From positions 8,557,483 through 8,621,482 of the forward strand of contig OZ026606.1 in NCBI GenBank assembly GCA_964020085.1: a stretch of 64,000 nt of DNA, read 5' to 3'. Under the pieces are notes generated by a model, which worked only from the letters and a program-made list of their open reading frames with translations, was not told where the DNA came from and did no database searches. This DNA comes from Micromussa lordhowensis. Its lineage: Eukaryota; Cnidaria; Anthozoa; Scleractinia; Lobophylliidae. Positions 22,828 to 32,927 of the stretch are shown here, piece by piece (the stretch's first letter is position 1; the number at the start of each line of letters is the position of its first letter). The position numbers and the translations under genes were made by a program.

Positions 22828-22856
22828 ATTTGTTTGTGTTCCTTCTTTTCTTTTAG
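22828..22856 (+). promoter_or_regulatory. Candidate splice acceptor before the SGNH ORF
   Basis: A pyrimidine-rich run ending CCTTCTTTTCTTTTAG lies between the pol stop and the ATG at 22874. It looks like a strong 3' splice site, so the downstream ORF could be made from a spliced subgenomic RNA, as env is in retroviruses. Confidence 0.5.
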
Positions 22857-22873
22857 AAATTTTGCCTTTCATA

Positions 22874-23572
22874 ATGCAATCACCGCAACAGCCTTCTGTC
22901 TTGGTTCTTGGTCACTCTTTTGTCTGGCGTCTGGACAAATTCATCACCGACTTATCCCTTTCCTGTGTAACGCCGAACTTTCAACTACCACTGTCTCCAA
23001 AAGTGCAGTTTTCCGGTATTGGAGGTAGAACAGTCACGAAACTCCAAAAATTCGACTTGCCTGTTGTTAACCGATTCCAACCTACAGTTCTTATTTTAGA
23101 AATAGGTTCTAACGACCTTTGTATTCCAAATTGTAACTCTAATGACCTCACGACTACTATCTTCCATTTAATTCAGCGGCTCCATTTTGATTATCACGTG
23201 GATCATATCATTGTTAGCCAAATTATGCCTCGGTGCTCACCACCCGCCGTTACTCCGCCATACAACACAAGGGTGCGACAGGTCAACGACAACGTATATT
23301 ATTTACTAAAACGGGCTCCTTTTGCATCCTTTTGGTATCATTTTGCTTTACTACGCCGAGGGAACAAAGTGTTCCTGCCCGACGGTGTTCATTTAAATCA
23401 AATGGGAAATCATTTATTGTACCATAGTTACCAAAAGGCCCTATTCAGATACTTCAGCTGTCGATGGCGTTCACACTTAAAGTCGAAACGCTTGCTTCGG
23501 TACAGACCGACATGTGCACATCGCCGGCGATTTACACATCGCCGGCGATATAAATCACTCACTTCATCTTAA
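22874..23572 (+). CDS. SGNH/GDSL-like hydrolase, third ORF of the Gypsy element
   Basis: The 232-codon ORF from the ATG at 22874 is preferred over an in-frame ATG at 22787 because the latter overlaps pol and precedes the candidate acceptor. It carries all four SGNH blocks, numbered here from 22787: VLVLGHSFVW (nucleophile Ser44), GIGGRTV (Gly80), LEIGSNDL (Asn109) and LPDGVHLNQMGN (Asp199, His202). The C-terminus is very basic (THRRRYK). The fold is that of esterases/acetylhydrolases; the substrate is unknown. It starts 52 bp after pol on the same strand. SGNH-like domains are known in some Ngaro-type and CR1-type retroelements; in a chromodomain Gypsy it is unusual to my knowledge. The frame is intact although pol is broken. 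Confidence 0.8.
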   Translation: MQSPQQPSVLVLGHSFVWRLDKFITDLSLSCVTPNFQLPLSPKVQFSGIGGRTVTKLQKFDLPVVNRFQPTVLILEIGSNDLCIPNCNSNDLTTTIFHLIQRLHFDYHVDHIIVSQIMPRCSPPAVTPPYNTRVRQVNDNVYYLLKRAPFASFWYHFALLRRGNKVFLPDGVHLNQMGNHLLYHSYQKALFRYFSCRWRSHLKSKRLLRYRPTCAHRRRFTHRRRYKSLTSS

Positions 23573-24654
23573 GTGTTCAGTACACTCTTATCACGATATC
23601 TAAACGTTTTCTTCTTTCTTGACGCGCAGGTGATTTCCTCAGATCGAAAAACCAACATTTCACTACACTCATTAAAATGTATAGAACTCGAACTTCTTCT
23701 GACAATTAATATTCTTCCTCTCACTGGGTTACAAGACGTATCTGCCTCTTTTAACATCAATTTTTTTCAGTGACAACAACAAAAAAACAACAAAATTGTG
23801 CCGTCTTCTGATGGTATTGCAATGACTTAATTAATTGTTTATGAACCCAAGGGTTGGTGTAATACAATCAAGAAACAACACAGAAGTTTAAGTACTGAAT
23901 TAAGAGTTTCTAGTATAGTTACGTGATGTGGTAAAACAAATCTGTAGCTTGTATGTTGGCTTGGTTTTTCTCACTTTACTTACTTATGACACCACTTCTA
24001 AACAACGTCTGATTACCCGAATGTACGTCAAGGATTCCAAGATCTTCGTCGCTACACAAGTCTGGCGAGGTCGCCCTCTCCAACCTTACACTGACCTTAC
24101 TCAAGTTATCTCTTGCACCCGGCAGTGGGACTGTCCTGAACTGTTGGCGATACCTTATACACGACAAATTGTTTAATGCAGAATAGTGGTAACATGTTTA
24201 TCTACTCTACATTGGATTGTTCCACAAGCAAATAATTTAACGGCGAGTCACACAACATTGGTGGGCACACATGAGCAATAATGCCTACAGGACGACTACT
24301 ACTTATGGTCCTTACGGCCTATGAAAACACTCTTATCACAATAGCAGCAAAAGTATCTTCATTTGCTACAAGTCCGTACTATTACAAGCATGGATAATAG
24401 AAGAGACTGGATTGGAAACTATAGGTCACGTGGAGTGTATTGAGCGCAGTGATTGGCTGAGGGTATATTTCAAGATGGTGGAACCTAGTGGAAATTTGTG
24501 ACGTAGAAGATGGCGTGTTTATGGCGTAAGTATAGACAATTTACTATTGTTTTCCCTCATTTTTTGTGTTTTTGGTTAATTGCAGCATATTCTCAAATAT
24601 TTAAATACCTTGTTTTCTTTATTTGCTCAAGCCAACCCGCCCAAGCCACACACG
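23573..24654. other. Region after the SGNH ORF; expected 3' LTR not found
   Basis: No sequence here repeats the region before gag, so a 3' LTR of the Gypsy could not be identified. An 82-codon frame at 23928-24176 starts with a hydrophobic stretch (LYVGLVFLTLLTY) but lacks an ATG and matches nothing known. The stretch 24440-24520 has ATTGGCTGAG and AAGATGGCG words typical of promoters, with no gene attached. Confidence 0.4.
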
Positions 24655-25939
24655 GATAAGTAATGGTAATAGGACTGAGTGGAGTCCAATTCGGTCTGTA
24701 ATCATACGAGTGATAACAAAATCGGACGACCGCGCAGCGGGAGTCCGATTTGTTTATCACGAGTATGATTACAGACAGAATTGGACGACACGAAGTCTTA
24801 TTACCAATTAATCATAAAAATTACAATTTCCGAGAAAAGAAGAATAGCAAAGTTATGAAAATAAAGGGAAAATTTGCATTTAATGTGGCTCTGAAATCGA
24901 CAACAGTCAAAATGGATTTGCTGGTTGCCAAGTGACGAGCGAAAAACAAGTCTTATGTCAGTCAAAAACGCAACCATGCATGAAAATCGCTCAACTGCGC
25001 AGAACTTTGCGGAATTTGGTAAAATTACGAACGCTTGCCAGGGCAGTTTTTCCAGGTTTTCCAGATTCAAGGTTTTTAAGCTGAGTCAATAGACAGCTCA
25101 CTTCAAGTTGTAAACATCAGAGCCCGAGTCAATTATGATTCTTCGTTTCCTTGGCTTTTTGGGACGGGGATTTTCTTAAGTTGCTGGTGTTTTTTAAACG
25201 CACTGAACTGTTTATTGAAAATTTAAAATGGCGCCGAGAGATTTTTGTAGCCATGCTGCTGTATTTGGACGACGGCATACCGGTGAATTCTGCCTCATTC
25301 GCTAATGAAGAAACTTAGTTTGTACCGACTGGAACTGCTGGTCGAACATTCTCCTACAGCTGGTGGATTTGCTGAAGCTGCAGGCACCGAACTTTGCAAA
25401 GAAAATGTCAAAGAAATCGCAGATATCGAGCTGGATTGTACAGGCACGTATCCGCTAGCAATGAGAAACAATTCTCGTCTTTCACTGACAGTTAAATGCA
25501 TTAATGTTTTTGGCTTAACAACGCTCTACCTATGCTGCCATCCATGATTTAGTTGCTCGAGCAATGTTTTTGGAGGCTGTGGTTTTACTATTATTTATTT
25601 CTGAAATTTCTCCGTGCGATACAAGGGGAAAACTTGGCTTGGTCTACTGTCATTGTTCCTGTACTTTGATTTTGTTGAACAAAATGAGGATTTTCGAGGG
25701 AGGAAATACTAGCGTACTGTGCAGTGGTATTACATGTACAGCCGGCCGGGTGGATGTTTACCTCCGTTTGCCGCGGTTGTTGCGAAGCGATAAACAATGC
25801 TGTGGATGGCTGAACTTCATCTGAACATGTTAACATATCCACAAAGGAACTCGTCTGGATAGTTCGCATAAACATTTGTGCCATAGGATAAAATAAATAC
25901 CTTCTGTCTACTAAAACACAATCATTGTTCAAGGGGAAG

Positions 25940-25978
<39 letters not shown>

Positions 25979-26158
25979 GTACACTTGGTTCTATGGTGAT
26001 TGAAACCAAGGTTGTGATTGGTTGATTTAAACCACAACTTTAAATGTGATTGGTTTATTTTAACTACATCTTTGAATGTGATTGGCTCATTGAACTGTCC
26101 GATAACAAACTGTCCGATAACAAGGTGTCCGATAACAAACTGTCCGATAACAGCTTGA

Positions 26159-26189
<31 letters not shown>

Positions 26190-26244
26190 AAACCAATCAC
26201 AATCGAGGAAATTGTAATTTTTATGATTACTAAGGTAACAGTAT
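24655..26244. mobile_element. Non-autonomous DNA transposon, long copy
   Basis: It begins with a 140-bp hairpin (24665-24805) whose outer arms are GGTAATAGGACT and AGTCTTATTACC. Inner inverted ends AATCATAAAAATTACAATTT (24809-24828) and their complement occur near 26212-26230. Near the right end are diverged 30-bp repeats (GATTGGTTGATTTAAACC) and four copies of TGTCCGATAACA (26096-26152). A shorter copy with the same ends lies at 46797-47370. The interior 24930-25990 has short frames but no transposase that I recognise. Confidence 0.75.
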
Positions 26245-27439
26245 GGTGTAATGGCTGTAATTCATTTGTCCTCAGGACGCCGAAATCTGCGTCAAAAAAT
26301 GGTCAATTCTTGGCCATATTTCAAGCAAAATTCCATGATTTTTTGACGCGTTTTTCTCCTGTCCTTCGGCGTGTATACGTAAACTAAAATATTAACAATT
26401 TAATTCAAACTTCAAATTGTGGCTTGGCCATATTTTTGGCGCTGATATGTAATTTCTAGCGTCTTAAGTCAGAGGTCTACTTCTTGCAAATTCGGAAGTG
26501 TGTTGACGTTTATGTTCGAACATGTATGATGATTCGAACATGCATACTCGTGTAAATAGTTCACGATGTCAGAGCCACAAATCAGCTAATTGCTCTGAAA
26601 AGATATATGTAAAGAAACTTCGCTTCTCTAGGGGAATTCGAGGATTTTAAGCTTGTAAATATTTCATTAATACAATTAAATTCAATTTATTTAAACTCGA
26701 ATTTTAGATAGCAGAATATTGCGAAAGTCTCAGGGACTTTGTGTCAGTTGTTGTTATAGATTTAATTCGCTTAATTTTTTTTTAAGAGAACCACACTTTC
26801 CCATGTTTTCCATAGAGATATTAAGGATATCAACTTGCAACAAAATAAGTGATCTTGTTTTCTCTTTCCACAGGAGTTGACATCCCTTCATGATGAACAC
26901 TAGTGTTTGACTAGCACATGGAATGGTGCTTCTCCACACCATAAATTTTACTGCTTTCATTGTATCTAGGTGTGCCTTAAGAGATACTTATATTTAAAAC
27001 TGAAAATGTGTATGCTGTGGACACAAGGCCTGTCTATTTCATTTGTGATCCTACGCATTTACTTAAACAGCTTTTAGAGGAACAGGAGGGGAAACAGTAT
27101 TTCTTAAATGAGCAGACTAGGGAGGGCTACGGATTTGTGTAAAAATAGTCCAGTTCTCTCTTTCCATCCAAGAGGTCGATTATGTTTTTGTAACAAAATT
27201 CATCAAGATTCACTTTAGAAGTTAAAGGAGGTATCTCATGATTTGCGCATCTTCAAAAGTTTAGCCTAAATTTGTTCAGTTTGCCATTCATAATCTGTGT
27301 CAATCTTCTCAATCTTCAACCATCCTTGTTCCGTTATGGTTTATTATTATCTCTTTAGTGCTACTGATTTGCTACCTATGGAACCATATTTGCAATTAGC
27401 AAAAGTTTCTAAGGTACAGTTAAGTTGCAGATCTTTGTA

Positions 27440-27451
27440 TAATAATAATAT

Positions 27452-27494
<43 letters not shown>
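27440..27494. repeat. (TAA)n microsatellite
   Basis: A run of about 17 TAA units with one interruption near the start. Confidence 0.95.
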
Positions 27495-28338
27495 GTAACA
27501 TACATTTCTATGTACATAATGGTATAAATTTTACAATAGAGTACAATGTATTTTGGAATGGTTTTATTGATCAGCAACCTTTGTCATACATTTAATATTC
27601 TTATAGTATTATATCTGTCTGATTATGGTCTTTCATATGCATGATCCTTTGATAATTTGTAATATTTGCATTTATTTAAATTGTTTTTGTAAAGGAACAT
27701 CACACATTCTTCAGGTTGAAATTAAAAATTTACTTGTAAATTACTGAATTATAAACAGTATGTAATTTATGGTGTTGTATTTATGTGTTTGCTTTTATTT
27801 GTTTCTTAGACAAGCTTCAGGAATAATTTTTTATGCAACTTTTTGAGGCACCCTTTTATTTCTTTTCAAACTGACTAACCGTCCCTGGATCATGGAGGAT
27901 GGATCTGTAGCGATAGTTCCATTGTAAACATAGAAATGACATCAAATGCACACCAGGAAGATAATTTAAGACCTTACTGGACTATGAACCACTCATTTTT
28001 AATCTCTTACCGGTATTTTTTTCTATGACAAAATAATGCTAAAGTGCAAAGAGGTTTACACGATATAAGTTCCCTTGTTTTGTTCTTGTACTCCCCATGT
28101 GTAACCAATAAGTATTTTCTCCTCACAATATTAATATTTATTGTCAAGCGAACAGGTATTAAATTTAGAACAAGGACAAATAATGAAATGAGATTTTGTT
28201 TGATTCAACACCAGACTATCAGAACTAACAAAAAAATGTATGGCGGCAGACAGGAGAATTCATATTGAAATCTTGGGAGTGAAAGGGTCTACTTACATCA
28301 ATACAAAGCTTACTATGTATTGTAAATGCATACTGACA

Positions 28339-28612
28339 GAATTTGAGGACATCAGTGCTTTCCGGATGCCGTTCTTCGTCGTGCGTTTCAACTGAATGTG
28401 TTGAGCAAATAAAGACCGTCGAAACGAAAACTTCAAAGGTCAGCTTTAAAAAGGCTCTCTCTGTTAATGAAACATCGCTGGTGCCTGGTTCCCAACGCTC
28501 GGTGTCATTTTGTGAAAACGAAAACCAAAAACAAACGCAAAATTACTGTCAAAACATCAATTTGAAACCCTGGAAGATTCTTGCAGGTGCAGTAATTATC
28601 GTGAATGTGTAA
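28339..28612 (+). other. Possible orphan exon
   Basis: Open frame (TSVLSGCRSSSC to NLKPWKILAG) following TACTGACAG, an acceptor-like sequence, with a donor-like G/GTGCAG near 28586. There is no ATG and no family match. It could equally be a chance frame. Confidence 0.25.
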
Positions 28613-28788
28613 CGGTCCAGCCAATGCTAGATGTTTTCAAGAAAACCTTTCTACGAACTGCTACTTGTAAGCAACAAGCAGATGTCCTTGATCCCAATGG
28701 AGGCATCGGCTTCTGTAAACAAGAAGCCAAAAACTTGTGGATAACTACTTTTGCATCAGGATCGATTATGGCGGCCGGCCGATCAATT

Positions 28789-28804
28789 TTTGTGACGTCA
28801 CAAA
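28789..28804. promoter_or_regulatory. CRE-like palindrome
   Basis: TTTGTGACGTCACAAA contains the full cAMP-response element TGACGTCA and follows ATGGCGGCCGGCC (YY1-like). It could be a promoter remnant; no gene is evident next to it. Confidence 0.35.
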
Positions 28805-29473
28805 TTTCCACCAGGTTGCGACGGTCGCGTCAGCAAGTTTCCAATCCAGTCTCTTCTATTATCCATGTTACAAGTTTTAATGTCCACGTTCTCAAGGAGC
28901 AGTACTGGCTTCATACGATCCAATGCCCTATTCAACCTGCACGACTCCTCGATGATATTACACAAGACCCTGCTGCCTCCTATCAAGGCCTCTCAAACCT
29001 CTGACCGATACCGCGATTAATGTGCGTGACACGAGGAACACTGTTTCGCCACACAGACATTCTATCAAGGATTCTTTTCCGCGCGGCCTTTCCTAAAACA
29101 CTGTTAGAACAAAAGGAACACTTACGAACACTTTGTTCGAACACTTCCATCAGTTCACAGAGAACACTGACATCTGCTGTTAATAGGAAGAACTCTTAAT
29201 GTTACTAGTATTTCTAAGTTGTCGCGAAATTAATAGGCTTGATGACTTTCCAGATTTCCGGCTCAGCATGCGTAGTTTCCAACAGTTCTTGACATGATAT
29301 GATTCGTATTGCGTCGTTCAAAACTTATTCGTCCCAAAACAAAAAGAAAAAAACAAAAAAAAATAATAGCTTTTCAGAATTATATACTAGGGTTTGCTTT
29401 ACGGTTTCGTTTCCACATAATTGCGCGATTTTGTTCTTCATTTTATCCTCTTGTCAACGGGAGGTGACTATCT

Positions 29474-29489
29474 AAAGGGGGGAATAATA
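29474..29489 (+). other. Polypurine tract before LTR copy 2
   Basis: AAAGGGGGGAATAATA directly precedes the TGTTA terminus, as the plus-strand primer does upstream of a 3' LTR. Copy 1 has no such tract. Confidence 0.55.
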
Positions 29490-30279
29490 TGTTAAAGAAT
29501 ATTTTATGAAATTCTAGCTTTCATATGGGTAACGCAAAGGAGCGTTACAGAAGCAGAACAAACAGCCTTGTCATGTTAATCTGCGCACGTGTTTCTGGCA
29601 AAAGTTCCCACGAGAAAATATGTGTTGTTATCAAAGGGTTTCCTTGCAGGATTTGCGCTATCTTTTGGCAAGAATAGCTATTTCCTTTTCGGTGACCCAG
29701 AACGCGGTCGGTAACCCTGGGGTGGCATCTGACACGCAGGGTTAACTCGTCAAGGTTGTACAATCAGAAATGTCGCTAATAATATTCGTTGATCGGTTTT
29801 AGTAACTCGTAAGAATATTTGTTGATTAGGGTTAGTAATTAGTAATGTAAGCTTTCCAGAGTTTGTACGTGCGCGTATGATTTTAGGAACTGCGGAAACC
29901 ACGATTCCTAAGATTATATGTGGTCAAGATAATTATCCTTATCTTCTGGCCAAGCCCCGAACGCCGGTTACCGCAAGAAGCGCTGTTTCTTTGTTCTTTG
30001 TCTTATTCTAGAAACATTGTATTAACCAATCACTGTAAAGCTTGCCAATGCGCAGGTTTATAATCGCGAGTTTTAGTTTGTAAAGTGGAATTGAAGAATT
30101 GAAGAATTGAAGAATTGAAGGAATTGAAGGAATTTGAAGGGATTGAAGTAGAGTTGAAGTTGAATGTAGCGCAGAGTACGCTAACAGCTCTGCCCCAGCT
30201 GATTAAAAGTTGCCTGTGTATTTTGCCTGTCTCGCTGGTGCCTTCTCAAAACCCCCGAAGCTAAATCTGTTTGGTAACA
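29490..30279 (+). mobile_element. LTR, copy 2 (looks like a 3' LTR)
   Basis: TGTTA to TAACA, nearly identical to 14653-15401 in the same orientation, but retaining about 40 bp that copy 1 lacks (29851-29893, with TTTGTACGTGCGCGTATG). The 86 bp beyond its end (CTATGTAATCG to CTGAAAG, 30280-30365) are also identical to those after copy 1, apart from one base, before the two diverge. An LTR should not share its outside flank with an independent copy, so the pair has a common history by duplication. Confidence 0.75.
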
Positions 30280-30365
30280 CTATGTAATCGTGTATGTGTT
30301 GAAAACATCACGTACATCAGCATCTAGAGATCTCCATTTACGATTTTTTTTCCGCTGAAACTGAA

Positions 30366-30879
30366 AGCAATGAAGCGGGTGTCGCGTACATGGCCAAAGC
30401 TCCTAGTAAAACGTCTTTTAAAAAATAGCTTTATCTCCGAAAAAAGGGCTGTGATTCTCTTTTTACGTTTCAACTTTCTTTAGCAAAATATTTGGAAAAA
30501 GATCTAAACATGACAGGATTTGAGCACGGAAAACCCTAAGCATAATTCACAGGCAGGAAGTTTGCATTTCTTTTGTTGATAGCGGATGGAGGAAATATGT
30601 ATAGCTGACGGTATAGTCTGACAGTCCCCTTATCTTAACAAGCACGAACATATTACCTCAAACAGGAAAAAGTTAATCAAATTGATCAAACAAAGGATAC
30701 TAGACAAAATATGACAAGTCTTGAAGTCACGTGACTCAGAGCTTTTTGGCGGGAAAGTTCATCGTTTAAGTAGAGAGTATAGTTCAGTCAAGAGAGGATA
30801 AAGGGTGAGGGAGTTAATGCTCCATATTGGCCTTATTACCATGGCAATCATTGTTAGACATGGAACCCAGTCTTCGGCG
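30366..30879. other. Non-coding, nothing recognised
   Basis: No frame of note. At 30857-30876 there is a scrap related to the repeat ends at 10024-10050 and 10845-10875. Confidence 0.4.
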
Positions 30880-31520
30880 GATGTTGTTACCAAAATTACA
30901 TGTTGCCAAACTTCTTTAAAACAACTTTGAACACAAGTCGCCTGTGTTTATAAACCAGATCAAACCTGTCTAATTGGTTTTAATGGTATATCTATTTGTT
31001 TAAAACTGATTCTGAACCCCTTTAATTTTCCAAACCAAAGGGCTTTATTTGTCTTGTCATATTTTTTAAATATACTTTGGAATCAAGTACAGTATATTGT
31101 TTTTCTTCAATAAAAACTAAAAGGCAATGCAGAAATACATAAAGTATAACGAATTGAGGGAACTAAAAATTGCCGGAACATTGCCTTTCAGGAAATATTG
31201 ATTGTCGTATAAAACTTGAACGCTAGTTCAAGATACCAAAAATTCCTCCTGACAACTTACACTCAGTTTTACCAATGAGTATGAAAACACGTTATGCTCA
31301 TAAACTTAAATATGTACCCTCTTTATCCCCTTCAAATGGATGATCTAGTAAAATATTGTCTTTCTTATGTTTTTGTGGAATTGAAAACACGGCTGTGCTT
31401 ACAGAAAGAGATCTGCATTGTATATTTTCAGTCTACCTTGGTAAGGCAGGTTATTATGCCTTTTGCCGACCAGATGGACATTCAAATGGAATGTGACCAA
31501 AAGTGGGACTCATTAATTTG
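30880..31520 (+). repeat. Dispersed repeat, copy 1
   Basis: Matches 55558-56190 in the same orientation. Shared blocks are CGCCTGTGTTTATAAACCAG, ATCAAACCTGTCTAATTGGT, TATTTGTTTAAAACTGATT and TTTTCAGTCTRCC followed by GGCAG. It has no coding capacity that I can defend; the 75-codon frame at its end is not conserved. Confidence 0.7.
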
Positions 31521-31971
31521 ATAGAATTGAACGGCTGTGGAGAATGCAAAATTTTGAATTTTTTTAATTTCTGAGAGTAAATTCATGTTTGTCAATAAGG
31601 TCTATCGACTAAATTGTCTGACTGTGCTTTTTTGAAACATATCTGTGAGATAATTTTCTGTGAATAAGTTCAATGAGAGTGTCATCCATTCTAAAACCGA
31701 CGATGTTTAAAACTGATTATTATTGTTTGTATTTTTCCATGGGATTTAAATACTATTGTCTTGTTGGACCTTAAACCTTTTTGGAACACGGTTTTGCACG
31801 AGCCCGTGAACTTTGTTTGTTTGTTTGTTTCAGTTTTAAAATCGTCAAAGATAACATAAACGAAGTTAAAGGAAAATAATTATTAATAATGATCATTTAA
31901 TGAAACTTTAAAAAGCAACGTTATAGACGGTAGAATAAATAGATCGAGGAATAGAAAAATTACTACCACGT

Positions 31972-32698
31972 CTTTTCATAAATGGCTGGCAATTATAAAT
32001 TATTTTGTGAGCATTAAAATTAGCCTGACTAACCTCGTTTTTGAGTAGATAACTAAGGGCCTGTTTACATGGAGGTGGGGGACCCCAGGTAGGTGAGGTA
32101 ACCCGCCTTGCCGTGGTCGAAAAATGGCCAGCGTTTACATGCAAACTTACAACCCCGGGGTGACGTAAACATTGAAAATGGCGGACGGACGACGCATTTT
32201 GGCGGTCAGTGTTATTTTATCTTTATTTTCTGCTCTCGCTGCAGCATTTCAATGCTGTGGCGTTTTACTGTCACTTTTGATGATACAAGGCCTCCGCCAG
32301 AGGCAGTTAAGGGCCAAATTGTTCTGGTTCAAATTTTTACGCGCTTTGGCGCGCTTGCAAATGTAACATGAACTCGACCCCGGCTAGGCGGGTTACCCCA
32401 CCTTGAGTCGTTTACATGGCAAAATGCGACCCCGGCTAGGCGGGTTACCCTACCTGGCAGACCGGGCAACCCGCCTAGGCGGGTTACCTCGCCTATCATG
32501 TAAACATGATCAAATAAAAATAAGAGATTATATGGAGAGGCGGGTTACCCCACCTAGGCGGGTTACCTCACCTACCTGGGGTCCCCCACCTCCATGTAAA
32601 CAGGCCCTAAAAATAAAATTCTACTTCCAAACGAGTTTAGTGAGGCTAATTTAAATGCATACAAAATAATTTTAAATTGGCAGCCATTTATGAAAAGG
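31972..32698. mobile_element. MITE interrupted by a Harbinger-like MITE
   Basis: Ends CTTTTCATAAATGGCTG and CAGCCATTTATGAAAAG form terminal inverted repeats. The inner parts (AAAATTAGCCTGACTAA against TTAGTGAGGCTAATTT) are also complementary. The element is split by the 551-bp insertion at 32057-32607; an uninterrupted relative lies at 39451-39618. Confidence 0.8.
32057..32607 (-). mobile_element. PIF/Harbinger-like MITE, copy 2
   Basis: Same termini as 15589-16203 in opposite orientation. It is flanked by TAA on both sides (32054-32056, 32608-32610), against TTA at copy 1, which gives a TWA target rule. It lacks one of the 52-bp internal units. A plus-strand frame MADGRRILAVSVILSLFSAL may be a captured 5' exon rather than a transposase. 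Confidence 0.85.
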
Positions 32699-32702
32699 GT
32701 TT

Positions 32703-32776
32703 ATGTCATGTTATGTTATGTTATGTTACGTTACGTTACGTTATGTTCAGTTACGTTACGTTATGTTATGTTACGC
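32703..32776. repeat. (TTAYG)n pentamer tandem repeat
   Basis: Alternating TTATG and TTACG units, about 14 in a row, directly beside the MITE end. Confidence 0.9.
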
Positions 32777-32820
32777 TCATTGTGAATAATGCATTATAAC
32801 TACGTTTACTTATCAACCAG

Positions 32821-32921
32821 CTACAGGAAAAGCCGTTGATAAACTAAACGACTCGCTGACTCCAATGGAAACTCTTCCCCATAAAAGACCTAGAATAGAA
32901 AGAAGACAGTGCGCTTTTAAG
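32821..32921 (+). other. Possible orphan exon
   Basis: After a CTTATCAACCAG acceptor-like sequence, one frame is open: TGKAVDKLNDSLTPMETL then PHKRPRIERRQCAFK, ending AAG/GTAAGT, a perfect donor. The KRPRIERR block looks like a nuclear localisation signal. No neighbouring exon was identified. Confidence 0.4.
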
Positions 32922-32927
32922 GTAAGT

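Larger units (their letters stand above)
26245..29473. other. Intergenic, AT-rich
   Basis: Apart from the microsatellite at 27440-27494, the possible exon at 28339-28612 and the CRE-like palindrome at 28789-28804, nothing was recognised. A frame at 28624-29004 is open but without known motifs. Confidence 0.4.

Noticed and set aside
27297..27577. Ile-rich ORFs across the (TAA)n tract
   Set aside because: Microsatellite translation.
14653..30279. The two LTR copies as the 5' and 3' LTRs of the Gypsy element at 16341-23572
   Set aside because: Possible from position and orientation, but both copies share the same outside flank and copy 1 lacks a primer-binding site directly after it; kept only as an open alternative.
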